Shown here one piece after another: positions 17,723 to 26,202 of a stretch of 64,000 nucleotides of DNA; positions within the stretch are counted from its first letter, which is position 1, and each line of letters opens with the position of its first letter. Source of the stretch: Micromonospora sp. NBC_01740 (GTDB taxonomy: Bacteria; Actinomycetota; Actinomycetes; Mycobacteriales; Micromonosporaceae); contig NZ_CP109150.1 of NCBI RefSeq assembly GCF_035920365.1, forward strand, positions 5,208,001 through 5,272,000, in the 5' to 3' direction. A program made the translations under genes and the position numbers. The notes beneath the pieces are model-generated. The model was given only the letters and a program-made list of their open reading frames with translations, had not been told where the DNA came from and did no database searches.

Positions 17723-18045
17723 GCGCCGAGGAACCGGTCACCGACCTCTACGACCTGCGGGTCGTGGTGGAGCGGATCGAGGGCCGGTCCGTCTGCGGCC
17801 TACGGCCGGGTGACTACATCGACCTGACCGAGTCGAACCGGCTCAGCATCCCGACGGGCAAGCACTTCTGCCTCTACGCCCTCGCCGCGTGCCTGCCGCT
17901 GCTGCCGGCCAAGCAGCGGCCGCTGCCGCCGGAGGACTGGCTGGCCCGGGACAGTCACGTGGCCTGCCCGGACCCGGACGAGCGGGTCATCATGCGCATC
18001 GAACGGACCGCCCGGCGGCAGATTCCCACTGGAGACCTGACGTGA
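17719..18045 (+). CDS. TIGR04076-family protein
   Basis: 108 residues from ATG at 17719, overlapping the previous stop. The pattern is that of the TIGR04076 family: VVVERIEGRSVCGLRPGD, then KHFCLYALAACLPLLPAKQR and a closing CPDPDERVIMRIER, with three conserved cysteines. The family is small, widespread and of unknown function, often found next to oxidoreductases. Its stop overlaps the GTG start of the luciferase-like gene (GTGA), so the two are translated together. Confidence 0.75.
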   Translation: MSAEEPVTDLYDLRVVVERIEGRSVCGLRPGDYIDLTESNRLSIPTGKHFCLYALAACLPLLPAKQRPLPPEDWLARDSHVACPDPDERVIMRIERTARRQIPTGDLT

Positions 18046-19046
18046 GCACCGACGACGGACGCCGACTCGTCGGCATCGGACTGCAGTCCGACAAGAGCGC
18101 CGACGAGTACGCGGCACTGGCCGAACTCGCCGAACGGCACGGCTTCGACGTGCTGTCGGTCTTCGGCGACCTGATGTACCAGCCGCCGATCTTCCCGCTG
18201 CTGGTGGCCGCCCGGCACACCCGGCGGATCCGGCTCGGGTCGGCCTGCCTGAACCCGTTCACCATGCACCCGGTGGAGATCGCCGGGCAGGTCGCTGCCC
18301 TGGATCTGGCGTCGAACGGGCGGGCCTACCTCGGGCTGGCCCGGGGCACCTGGCTCGACCAGATCGGGGTGCCGCAGGCCCGGCCGCTGCGCCGGATCAC
18401 CGAGACGGTCGACGTGGTGCGGCTGCTGCTCTCCCGCGACGAGGGCGGCTTCGCGGGCCGGGAGTTCACCGTGGCGCCCGGCACGGCGCTGCGCTACGCC
18501 CCGGTCCGCGCCGACGTGCCCGTCCTGGTGGGGACGTGGGGTCAGCAGACCGCCCGGACGGCTGCCGCCTTCGCCTCGGAGATCAAGGTCGGCGGGTCGG
18601 CCAACCCGGCGATGGCCAAGACGATGCGCGCCTGGCTGGACGAGGCCACGCCCGCCGGCCGGGACCAGGTGGGTGTGGTGATCGGTGCGGTCACCGTGGT
18701 GGACGAGGACGGCGCCCTGGCCCGCCGGGTGGCCCGCACCGAGGTCGCCATGTACCTCGCCGTGGTCGCCGCCCTCGACCCCAACGTGGACATCGACCCG
18801 GAGCTGCTGGCGCGGATCCAGCAGCACGTCGCCCGCCAGGAGCACGATCTCGCCGGCGCGCTGATCGGCGGGGACCTGCTCGACCTGTTCGCCTTCTCCG
18901 GCACGCCCGAACATGTCGCGGCGCAGGCCGCGGCGGTGTTCGACGCCGGGGCCACCCGGGTGGAGTTCGGCACCCCGCACGGGCTGACCCCGGCCGGTGG
19001 CGTCGACCTGCTCGGCCGCCGGGTGCTGCCGCTGCTCAGGGAGTGA
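18042..19046 (+). CDS. Luciferase-like (LLM class) F420/flavin-dependent oxidoreductase
   Basis: 334 residues from GTG at 18042. The (beta/alpha)8 luciferase-like fold shows in GIGLQSDKSADEYAALAELAE, FDVLSVFGDLMYQPPIFPLL and GRAYLGLARGTWLDQIGV. The last of these resembles Mer-type F420-dependent methylene-tetrahydromethanopterin reductases more than FMN monooxygenases, so coenzyme F420 is the likelier cofactor. It closes the rightward operon: a hairpin follows directly. Its link to peptide degradation is unclear; it may reduce or oxidise a product released from the imported compound. Confidence 0.85.
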   Translation: MSTDDGRRLVGIGLQSDKSADEYAALAELAERHGFDVLSVFGDLMYQPPIFPLLVAARHTRRIRLGSACLNPFTMHPVEIAGQVAALDLASNGRAYLGLARGTWLDQIGVPQARPLRRITETVDVVRLLLSRDEGGFAGREFTVAPGTALRYAPVRADVPVLVGTWGQQTARTAAAFASEIKVGGSANPAMAKTMRAWLDEATPAGRDQVGVVIGAVTVVDEDGALARRVARTEVAMYLAVVAALDPNVDIDPELLARIQQHVARQEHDLAGALIGGDLLDLFAFSGTPEHVAAQAAAVFDAGATRVEFGTPHGLTPAGGVDLLGRRVLPLLRE

Positions 19047-19056
19047 CGCCCCGGTG

Positions 19057-19090
19057 GGGGCGGGCCGGAAGGGGTTCACGACCCGCCCCC
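19057..19090 (+). terminator. Stem-loop terminator after the peptide operon
   Basis: A 9-bp GC stem, GGGGGCGGG (19057-19065) with CCCGCCCCC (19082-19090), loop 16 nt. A smaller overlapping hairpin CGCCCC/GGGGCG (19048-19063) can form instead. No U-run follows, as is common for actinomycete terminators. Confidence 0.55.
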
Positions 19091-19210
19091 ATCTGACAAA
19101 TTTCCACGCCCGGTCGTGTTCTTTCATTCCTGGGTCTCGCTCTTGCATTGTGGAGTCGCCTACTGCACCATGGCCATCGATACCTTTCCGCTACCGGAAG
19201 GAAGACGGCC

Positions 19211-21595
19211 ATGGCGGTGTCCCGTCGCAGACTCATCGGATCCCTCGCCGCCGGTTCGGCGCTCGCCGCCGTCTCACCCACCGACCTGGTCTCCGCCCTG
19301 CGCGGCACGGCGTACGCGGCCAGCCCGCCGGGCGACGTCGTCGGCAAGGTCTCGGTCGGCTACCAGGGCTGGTTCAGCTGCCCCGGTGACGGCGCGCCCA
19401 TCGGCGGCTGGTGGCACTGGAGCCGCGACCGGTTCCAGTCGCCCTCCCCGGCCAACACCACGATCGTCTCCTGGCCCGACATGCGGGAGTACACCCGCAG
19501 CTACACCACCGCGTACCCGCCGCTCGGCAACGGCCAGCCGGCGCAGCTCTTCTCCTCCTACGACCAGCAGACCGTCGACACCCACTTCCGCTGGATGCAG
19601 GAGCACGGCTGCGACACCGCCGCCCTGCAACGGTTCAACCCGTTCGGCGACGAGGGGCCGACCCGCGACGCCATGACGGTCAAGGTCCGTGGCGCGGCGG
19701 AACGCCACGGCCGCAAGTTCTACGTCATGTACGACGTCACCGGCTGGACGGCGATGCAGTCCCAGATCAAGCAGGACTGGCTCGACCGGATGTCCGCGCA
19801 CACCGCCTCACCGGCGTACGCGCGGCAGAACGGCCGGCCGGTGGTCTGCGTCTGGGGCTTCGGTTTCAACGACGACGGCCGCCCGTTCGCGCCGGCCGCC
19901 TGCCTCGACGTCGTCAACTGGTTCAAGGCCCAGGGCTGCTACGTCATCGGCGGCGTGCCGACCTACTGGCGGCAGGGCGTCAACGACTCCCGGCCGGGCT
20001 TCTCCGAGGTCTACCACGCGTTCCACATGCTCTCGCCGTGGATGGTCGGCCGCACCGGCACCCTCGACGGGCTCGACTGGTTCCATACCAACGTCAACCT
20101 CCCCGACCTGGCCGACTGCGCGGCGCACGGCATCGACTACCAGCCCTGCGTGATGCCCGGCGACCTGTCGGCCGGGCACCGCCGCCACGGCGACTTCTAC
20201 TGGCGGCACCTCTACAACATGACCCGGCTGGGCGCGCATGGCCTCTACGTCTCCATGTTCGACGAGTACAACGAGGGCAACCAGATCGCCAAGACCAGCG
20301 AGACGCAGGCGACGACGCCGGCCGGGGCGGGCATCCGGGCGCTGGACGAGGACGGCACCGTTTGCTCCGCCGACTACTACCTGCGGATCACCGCCGACGG
20401 CGGCCGGATGTTCAAGGGGCAGCTCGCCCTGACCCCCGTACGACCGACGCCGCCCGTCCTCGGCGGCGGCCCACAGCCCGGGGGCGACCTGGCCGCTGGC
20501 CGGCCGGCGTCGGCGAGCAGCCAGAACGGCGCGTTCGCCGCCGGCAACGCCGTCGACGCCGACCCGAACAGCTACTGGGAGTCCGCCAACGGCGCCTTCC
20601 CCCAGTGGTGGCGGGTCGACCTGGGCGCGAGCCACCCGGTGGCCCGGGTCGTCCTTGCCGTGCCCGCCGGCTGGGAGGCGCGCACCCAGACGGTGACGGT
20701 GCAGGGCAGCACCGACGGCACGAATTTCACGACGCTCACCGGGCCCGTCGGGGTCCGGTTCGACCCGGCGACCGGCAACACCGCGACCCTCACCGTGCCG
20801 TCCACCGCCGCCCGCCACGTCCGGGTCACCGTCGCGGGCAACACCGCCTGGCCGGCGGCCCAACTCGCTCAGGTCAAGGTGTACGCGGCGACCGGCACGC
20901 CCACCACGCCCACCACGCCGGGCGGCCTCACGGTGACCGGCCGGACCTCGACCAGCGTGTCGCTGGCCTGGACGGCGTCGACCGACCCCGACGGCATCAC
21001 CGGCTACCAGGTGCGCCGCGACGGGCAGACCGTCGCGTCCGTCCCGGGCACCTCCGCCACCGTCGGCGGGCTGACGCCCCAGACCACGTACACCTTCACG
21101 GTCGTCGCAGTGGACGGCGCCAGCACGCTGTCGGCGCCCTCCGCCGCCGTGTCGGCGACCACCGCGCCGGCGCCCGGGGCCGACCTCGCCCGGGGCAGGT
21201 CGGTGACGGAGAGCAGCCACGTGCAGGCCTACGGCTGTGCCAACACCGTCGACGGCGACGCGGACACCTACTGGGAGAGCGCCGGCAACGCCTTCCCGCA
21301 GTGGGTGCGGGTGGACCTCGGCGCGATCGTCCCCGTCGGACAGGTCGTGCTCCGGCTCCCGCCCGCCGCCGCCTGGCAACGACGCACCCAGACCCTCTCC
21401 GTCGAGGTGAGCCCGGACGGCACCGCGTGGAGCACACCCGTCGCCCCGGCCGGCCGGGTCTTCGATCCGGCCACCGGCAACCGGGTGACGATCGCCGTCC
21501 CGGCGGCGCCCGGCCGGTACGTGCGGATCCGCGTCACCGGCAACACCGGCTGGCCCGCGGCGCAGCTGTCCCAGCTTGAGGTGTACGCCGCGTAG
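19211..21595 (+). CDS. Secreted glycoside hydrolase (GH71/GH99-like) with two F5/8C domains and an Fn3 domain
   Basis: 794 residues from ATG at 19211, preceded by GGAAGGAAG. A Tat-type signal (SRRRLIGSLAAGSALAA) leads into a catalytic domain of about residues 38-410 (VSVGYQGWFSCPGD, GGWWHWSRD, FYVMYDVTGW, YVSMFDEYNEGNQ) that recalls GH99 and GH71 enzymes. Then come a discoidin/F5-8C carbohydrate-binding domain (about 426-560), a fibronectin-III module (about 565-650) and a second F5-8C domain (about 654-794). GH71 enzymes cut alpha-1,3-glucan and GH99 enzymes cut alpha-mannan. The neighbouring GH87-like gene makes alpha-1,3-glucan (fungal wall) the better guess. Confidence 0.78.
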   Translation: MAVSRRRLIGSLAAGSALAAVSPTDLVSALRGTAYAASPPGDVVGKVSVGYQGWFSCPGDGAPIGGWWHWSRDRFQSPSPANTTIVSWPDMREYTRSYTTAYPPLGNGQPAQLFSSYDQQTVDTHFRWMQEHGCDTAALQRFNPFGDEGPTRDAMTVKVRGAAERHGRKFYVMYDVTGWTAMQSQIKQDWLDRMSAHTASPAYARQNGRPVVCVWGFGFNDDGRPFAPAACLDVVNWFKAQGCYVIGGVPTYWRQGVNDSRPGFSEVYHAFHMLSPWMVGRTGTLDGLDWFHTNVNLPDLADCAAHGIDYQPCVMPGDLSAGHRRHGDFYWRHLYNMTRLGAHGLYVSMFDEYNEGNQIAKTSETQATTPAGAGIRALDEDGTVCSADYYLRITADGGRMFKGQLALTPVRPTPPVLGGGPQPGGDLAAGRPASASSQNGAFAAGNAVDADPNSYWESANGAFPQWWRVDLGASHPVARVVLAVPAGWEARTQTVTVQGSTDGTNFTTLTGPVGVRFDPATGNTATLTVPSTAARHVRVTVAGNTAWPAAQLAQVKVYAATGTPTTPTTPGGLTVTGRTSTSVSLAWTASTDPDGITGYQVRRDGQTVASVPGTSATVGGLTPQTTYTFTVVAVDGASTLSAPSAAVSATTAPAPGADLARGRSVTESSHVQAYGCANTVDGDADTYWESAGNAFPQWVRVDLGAIVPVGQVVLRLPPAAAWQRRTQTLSVEVSPDGTAWSTPVAPAGRVFDPATGNRVTIAVPAAPGRYVRIRVTGNTGWPAAQLSQLEVYAA

Positions 21596-21652
21596 CGGCG
21601 GTCACTGCCGGCCGCGCGGCCGGACCCGTCCCACCACGAGAAGAGTCACGCC

Positions 21653-23698
21653 ATGCCCCTGAGCAGATCTGCGCTGCCCGGACCGTCGTCGCGGCGACGG
21701 CCCCGGGCGGCGGTCGCCGCCACCGTCGCGCTCGCGACCGCCCTCGGCGTCCTGGCCGGCGCGCCCGGCCCGGCCACCGCCACCCCGCCCGCCGGCATCG
21801 CACCGGTGGTGACCAGGGCCGGCCTCGACCCGCACCTGGTCGCGGGGCGCGGCGCCGACGTCGACTTCGTCGAGCAGGAGGCGGAGAACGCGACCACGGA
21901 CGGCGAGGTCATCGGCCCCGACCGCACCGCCTACACGCTGCCCGCCGAGGCCTCCGGCCGCCGCGCCGTCCGGCTGACCCCCGGCCGGTACGTCGAGTTC
22001 GTCCTGCCCCGCGCGGCCAACGCGATCACCGTGCGCTACAGCATCCCCGACGCCCCGCAGGGCGGCGGCATCACCGCCCCGCTGGACGTGGCGGTCAACG
22101 ACCGGCGGGTCCGGACGATGACCCTCACCTCGCAGTACGCCTGGCTCTACAACCAGTACCCGTTCTCCAACGACCCGACCGCCGGCCTGCTGCACCCGGA
22201 CTGGTGGATCACCGAGTGCTCGTGCGTGCCGGCGGCCACCACCCCGTACCCGAGCATCCCCACCCCGTTCCGCCCCAGCCACTTCTACGACGAGCAGCGG
22301 CTGCTGCTCGGCCGGACGTACCGGGCGGGCGACCGGATCCGGCTCACCGCCCCGGCCGGCAGCAACGCGGCGTGGACGGTGATCGACCTGCTCGACTCCG
22401 AACTCGTCGGCCCGCCGCGCGTCCGGCTGCGCGCCGCGAACGTGCTGGCCTTCGGCGCCGACCCGACCGGCCGCCGCGACTCCGCCGCCGCCCTGGAGCG
22501 GGCCATCGCCTTCGCCCGGCGGGCGGACGTACCGGTCTACCTGCCACCCGGCACGTACCAGGTCAACCGGCACATCATCGTCGACGACGTGACGATCGAG
22601 GGCGCCGGCAGCTGGTACACGATCATCAAGGGACGCGAGGTCGCCCTGCCCACGCCCGCGCCGGACGGCTCGGTGCACACCGGCGTCGGCTTCTACGGCA
22701 GGAGCGCCGCCGACGGCGGCAGCCGCAACGTGCACCTCTCCGGCTTCGCCATCGAGGGCGACGTGCGCGAGCGCATCGACACCGACCAGGTCAACGCGAT
22801 CGGCGGCGCGATGAGCGACTCCACCATCGACGGGCTGCACCTGCGCCACACGAAGGTGGGCATCTGGTTCGACGGGCCGATGAGCAACGTGCGGGTCACC
22901 AACACGATCATCGTCGACCAGATCGCGGACGGGCTCAACTTCCACACCGGCGTCACCGACTCGCTGGTCGCCCACACCTTCGTCCGCAACAGCGGCGACG
23001 ACGGGCTCGCGATGTGGTCGGAGAAGGTCGGCAACGCCCGCAACCGCTTCGACCACAACACCGTGCAGTCCCCGGTGCTGGCCAACGGCATCGCCCTCTA
23101 CGGCGGCACCGACCTCACCGTGTCGCACAACCTGGTCGCCGACCCGGTGCGGGAGGGCAGCGCGATCCAGGTCGGCTCCCGCTTCGGCGCGCAGCCCTTC
23201 ACCGGGCGGCTGCTGATCACCGGCAACACCACCGCCCGCGCCGGCACGTACGAGCTGAACTGGAAGATCGGGCTGGGGGCCATCTGGTTCTACGCGCTGG
23301 ACCGGGACATCGACGCGCGGATCGAGGTGATCGGGGACAGCTACCTCGACAACACGTACAACGCCATCATGCTGGTCAGCGACTGGCCCGTGAAGGACCT
23401 CCACTCCATCACCGGCGTCCGGTTCCAGGACATCCGGGTCGACGGCACGGGCACCTCCGTGCTGAGCGCCCGGGCGGCGGGGTCGGCCTCGTTGCGCAAC
23501 GTCGACGCCCGCAACGTCGGCGCCGTCGGCGTCAACAACTGCGGGTCGTTCAACTTCCCGGCGACCGGCTCGGAGTTCGCCCTCACCGACCTGGGCGGCA
23601 ACGACGGCGGTTGGCTGGCCCCGTGGCAGCTGCCGAACACCATCACCTGCGACGACCGGCCGCCGGTCGTGCCGCCACCGCCACCGTCGGCCTGGTGA
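21653..23698 (+). CDS. Secreted GH87-like alpha-1,3-glucanase/mycodextranase (pectate-lyase fold)
   Basis: 681 residues with a signal peptide (AAVAATVALATALGVLAGAPGPATA). An N-terminal beta-sandwich, about residues 60-240 and probably carbohydrate-binding (VEFVLPRAANAITVRYSI), precedes a right-handed beta-helix: FGADPTGRRDSAAALERAI, LPPGTYQVNRHIIVDDVTIEGAG, and later HTFVRNSGDDGLAMWS, where the Asp pair fits the catalytic acids of GH87. The protein ends in a Pro-rich tail (PPVVPPPPPSAW). GH87 enzymes degrade alpha-1,3-glucan or nigeran of fungal walls and dental plaque. It follows the other hydrolase by 57 bp, and a strong terminator lies downstream, so the two are probably co-transcribed. 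Confidence 0.78.
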   Translation: MPLSRSALPGPSSRRRPRAAVAATVALATALGVLAGAPGPATATPPAGIAPVVTRAGLDPHLVAGRGADVDFVEQEAENATTDGEVIGPDRTAYTLPAEASGRRAVRLTPGRYVEFVLPRAANAITVRYSIPDAPQGGGITAPLDVAVNDRRVRTMTLTSQYAWLYNQYPFSNDPTAGLLHPDWWITECSCVPAATTPYPSIPTPFRPSHFYDEQRLLLGRTYRAGDRIRLTAPAGSNAAWTVIDLLDSELVGPPRVRLRAANVLAFGADPTGRRDSAAALERAIAFARRADVPVYLPPGTYQVNRHIIVDDVTIEGAGSWYTIIKGREVALPTPAPDGSVHTGVGFYGRSAADGGSRNVHLSGFAIEGDVRERIDTDQVNAIGGAMSDSTIDGLHLRHTKVGIWFDGPMSNVRVTNTIIVDQIADGLNFHTGVTDSLVAHTFVRNSGDDGLAMWSEKVGNARNRFDHNTVQSPVLANGIALYGGTDLTVSHNLVADPVREGSAIQVGSRFGAQPFTGRLLITGNTTARAGTYELNWKIGLGAIWFYALDRDIDARIEVIGDSYLDNTYNAIMLVSDWPVKDLHSITGVRFQDIRVDGTGTSVLSARAAGSASLRNVDARNVGAVGVNNCGSFNFPATGSEFALTDLGGNDGGWLAPWQLPNTITCDDRPPVVPPPPPSAW

Positions 23699-23820
23699 GC
23701 CCCTCGCGGTGGGCGGTGGACTCCGCCGCCCACCGCACCGGCCAGTCCTGTCCGGCGGGTGCCCAGCGCCAGGTCGGAGGGGCGATCGTAGGCTCGGCCG
23801 ACTCCGCCGCGCCACCGCCA

Positions 23821-23863
23821 GCCGCCGCCGTACCGGGACACCCCGGCACGGCGGCGGCTTTCT
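23821..23863 (+). terminator. Strong intrinsic terminator after the GH87-like gene
   Basis: A 17-bp stem with a single mismatch, left arm 23821-23837 and right arm 23842-23858 (core GCCGCCGCCGT with ACGGCGGCGGC), a loop of 4 nt, followed directly by TTTCT. This is a canonical intrinsic terminator. Confidence 0.85.
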
Positions 23864-24048
23864 CGTGCCCCGCCCGACGGGAACCGTCGGCCCAACCCCG
23901 CACCCACCCGCCGGCCGTGTGACGGGTCAGCCGTTCACCACGATTGACGAATATCGACCAAATGTGCTAACAAACCGCCTTGTGAATGTCGCCGAAAATG
24001 GCGGAAACCCTCCCCTTTCCGAAAACGGACACGGTGTGCGACAGGGGC

Positions 24049-24078
24049 GTGACACATTACCTTTCGTCGTTGCATAAT
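24049..24078 (+). promoter_or_regulatory. Candidate promoter of the tryptophan-type cluster
   Basis: GTGACA (24049-24054), an 18-nt spacer and CATAAT (24073-24078), the latter preceded by TG as an extended -10. Transcription would start near 24085, leaving about 60 nt before the GTG start. Confidence 0.45.
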
Positions 24079-24147
24079 GGCCGCCGCACGCGCTGTCGCA
24101 CCGTCGGTTTCCGATGCGGCGACGCCGACCGAAGGGGACACAATTCC

Positions 24148-24852
24148 GTGAAGCGGGACCACTCACCTGTGCTGCCTGGCGACGGCGCCACGGACTATGC
24201 GCGCTACATGCGGCTGGACGCGCTGCTCGACCTGCAACGGCGTCCGGAGGAGATGCTCCACCGCGACGAGTTGCTCTTCCAGGTGGTGCACCAGTCCACC
24301 GAGTTGTGGCTGAAACTCGCCGCCGCCGAGCTGGCCGAGGCGGTCACCCGGCTGCGCGCCGGCGAGCTGGCGGTGACCGAGTCGCTGCTGGCCCGGGCGA
24401 CGCTCGGAATCCAGCTGGTCACCGACCAGCTGGAGATGTTCCGGCACCTGTCCCCGGCCGACTTCCAGGCCATGCAACCGGCGCTGGGCAAGGGATCCGG
24501 CGCGGAGTCGCCCGGCTGGCGGCAGGTCCAGGCCACGAGCCGACAGCTCGGCCGGGCATTCGCCGAGCAGCTGGAGGCCCAGGGAATCGACCCGGCCACA
24601 CTGGGCCGGCCGGATCCGGCGAACCCCGTCCAGCGGCTCGCCGAGGCGCTCGTCGAGTGGGACGAGCGGGTGTCGCTGTGGCGGACGCGGCACTACCAGA
24701 TCGCCCTGCGCGTCGGGGGCCACGCCCCGGACGGCGCCGAGGCGACGATGCTCGCCAAGCTCGTCGGGTACCGGTTCTTCCCCGAACTGTGGCGGGCCCG
24801 CCTGAAGCCCACCGGCGAATCCGGTAACGAATCACAGGTCGGTCGTCCCTGA
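24148..24852 (+). CDS. Tryptophan 2,3-dioxygenase family protein
   Basis: 234 residues from GTG at 24148, with GAAGGGGA at good distance. The haem-dioxygenase core is clear: HRDELLFQVVHQSTELWLK with distal His48, and WRTRHYQIALRV with proximal haem ligand His182, then FFPELWRAR near the end. Authentic bacterial TDO proteins are about 280 residues and carry GTGGSSG after the proximal helix; here that loop reads DGAEATM, and the usual GFQSLQYR segment reads GAESPGWRQVQ. The protein may therefore act on a modified tryptophan or catalyse a related oxidation, as MarE does, instead of plain kynurenine formation. It is the first gene of a four-gene cluster. Confidence 0.85.
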   Translation: MKRDHSPVLPGDGATDYARYMRLDALLDLQRRPEEMLHRDELLFQVVHQSTELWLKLAAAELAEAVTRLRAGELAVTESLLARATLGIQLVTDQLEMFRHLSPADFQAMQPALGKGSGAESPGWRQVQATSRQLGRAFAEQLEAQGIDPATLGRPDPANPVQRLAEALVEWDERVSLWRTRHYQIALRVGGHAPDGAEATMLAKLVGYRFFPELWRARLKPTGESGNESQVGRP

Positions 24853-24927
24853 CAATCGTCGTCCACCAGAAATTGTCAATCCCTCCCCACCTGTCTGCGT
24901 GGCGACCGAAATGTCGAGGTGCGGTTC

Positions 24928-26202
24928 GTGCGTGAACTGACGAGTTGGCTGTCCGGTGCCGGTGAGCCCGACAGTTTCCCATACTCCGCCGTGCTGGCGG
25001 AGTATCACCGGGTCGGCAAACACTTCGTCGAGAAGGAACTGCTGGCCCTGCTCGACCAGGCCCGTGCGCAGTCGACGGTGCCGGCGGCCGCGCGGGATGC
25101 CCACGCCCGGTTGCTGGGTGCCTTCCTCGACGCCGCGCTCGACAAGTGGGACGGCCGGTACGACTACCGCAGTTACCTGGCGCTGCGGCTGCTCCGGCTG
25201 CCCTGCGGGGACGAGGTCGACGACGGGCCGGCCGCCGACCCGGTCGGTGCCCGGCGGGACCGGGACCGGCTCCTCGTCCGCCTGGTCGCCGACGCGCTGG
25301 CCTTCGAGCTGACCGCCGCCTCCGGCGCCACCGACCTGCTGCCCGAGCGGCGCCCGAGCCGGGACGTGGTGGCCAAGCGCTACCGGCTCGGCGTACGGGC
25401 CGCGTCCCCCGCTCTCGTCCGGCTGGGCCTGGCCGGCACGGTCCCCCACCGGGAGGCGGTGGCGACCCCGGACGAGCTGCGGGCCCTCGCCGCCGACCCG
25501 GATCCCACCGGGGAGCTGGTGCTGCGGCTGAGCATGCTGCCGGTCCACGTGACACACGACGAGTACCTGTTCATCCGGGTGCTCCAGGCGTACGAGTGCC
25601 TCTTCGCGGGAATCGCCGACGAGCTGCGCGCCACCGTCGCCGCCCTGACCGCCGGCCACGCAGGACCGGCGGTCGAGCGGCTGGCGTACGCCCGCGAGCA
25701 GCTCACCGCCGCCGGACCGCTGTTCTCGCTGCTGGCCACCATGCAGGCGGAGGCGTTCCGGACCTTCCGGGAGTTCACCGAGGGGGCGAGCGCCATCCAG
25801 TCGCGCTCCTACAAGCTGGTGGAGTCGCTGTGCCGTACCCCGGAGGGGTCGCGGTTGGACTCGGCCGCCTACCACCAGGTGCCGGAGGTCCGCGACCGGG
25901 TGCACGCCGGGCGGCCGTCGGTCGACGACGCGTTCCGGGCCGCCGTACGCGACGGACTGCTCGCCGCGCCCGGCGGCGAGCGGGTCGAGGAGGAGATGCG
26001 GTCGTTCGCCGCTGCGGTCGTCCAGTGGCGGCGTACGCACCACCGGCTGGCGACCCGGATGCTCGGCCCCCGCCCCGGCACCGGCTACACGGAGGGCACG
26101 CCCTACCTGGCCGCCGTCCGGTCCATCCCGGTCTTCACCTCCGTCGCCGACGACTCCCGATCCCCGTCCCCGACCGCACCGACCGGAGGCAGCCCCGAGT
26201 GA
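24928..26202 (+). CDS. PrnB-like member of the tryptophan/indoleamine dioxygenase superfamily
   Basis: 424 residues from GTG at 24928 (GAGGTG six bases upstream; an in-frame GTG at 24919 is the alternative). The C-terminal half follows the TDO pattern: HDEYLFIRVLQAYECLF (from residue 210), ASAIQSRSYKLVESLC, and WRRTHHRLATRMLGPRPGTG with a probable proximal haem ligand His371. At the distal-His position there is Leu219. That combination fits the PrnB/DUF1864 type, represented by monodechloroaminopyrrolnitrin synthase, better than a true TDO. The first 200 residues are helical and not recognised by me. It lies 75 bp after the dioxygenase gene and overlaps the PLP enzyme by GTGA. Confidence 0.65.
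   Translation: MRELTSWLSGAGEPDSFPYSAVLAEYHRVGKHFVEKELLALLDQARAQSTVPAAARDAHARLLGAFLDAALDKWDGRYDYRSYLALRLLRLPCGDEVDDGPAADPVGARRDRDRLLVRLVADALAFELTAASGATDLLPERRPSRDVVAKRYRLGVRAASPALVRLGLAGTVPHREAVATPDELRALAADPDPTGELVLRLSMLPVHVTHDEYLFIRVLQAYECLFAGIADELRATVAALTAGHAGPAVERLAYAREQLTAAGPLFSLLATMQAEAFRTFREFTEGASAIQSRSYKLVESLCRTPEGSRLDSAAYHQVPEVRDRVHAGRPSVDDAFRAAVRDGLLAAPGGERVEEEMRSFAAAVVQWRRTHHRLATRMLGPRPGTGYTEGTPYLAAVRSIPVFTSVADDSRSPSPTAPTGGSPE

Larger units (their letters stand above)
23699..24147. other. Intergenic region between the hydrolases and the tryptophan cluster
   Basis: The first half is GC-rich and contains the terminator described separately. From about 23935 the DNA becomes markedly AT-richer, which marks a promoter region. 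Besides the best promoter at 24049-24078 there is a possible second one, TTGACG (23944-23949) with TAACAA 18 nt on. A small inverted repeat CGGAAA/TTTCCG lies at 24002-24021. I see no gene in this stretch. Confidence 0.5.

Noticed and set aside
21602..23815. Minus-strand frame opposite the GH87-like gene
   Set aside because: No motif and amino-acid bias typical of antisense GC-rich DNA.
24148..24852. Housekeeping kynurenine pathway for the tryptophan-dioxygenase-like gene
   Set aside because: Formamidase and the canonical TDO loop motifs are absent, and a PrnB-like gene and a methyltransferase are coupled to it, so a specialised pathway is more likely.
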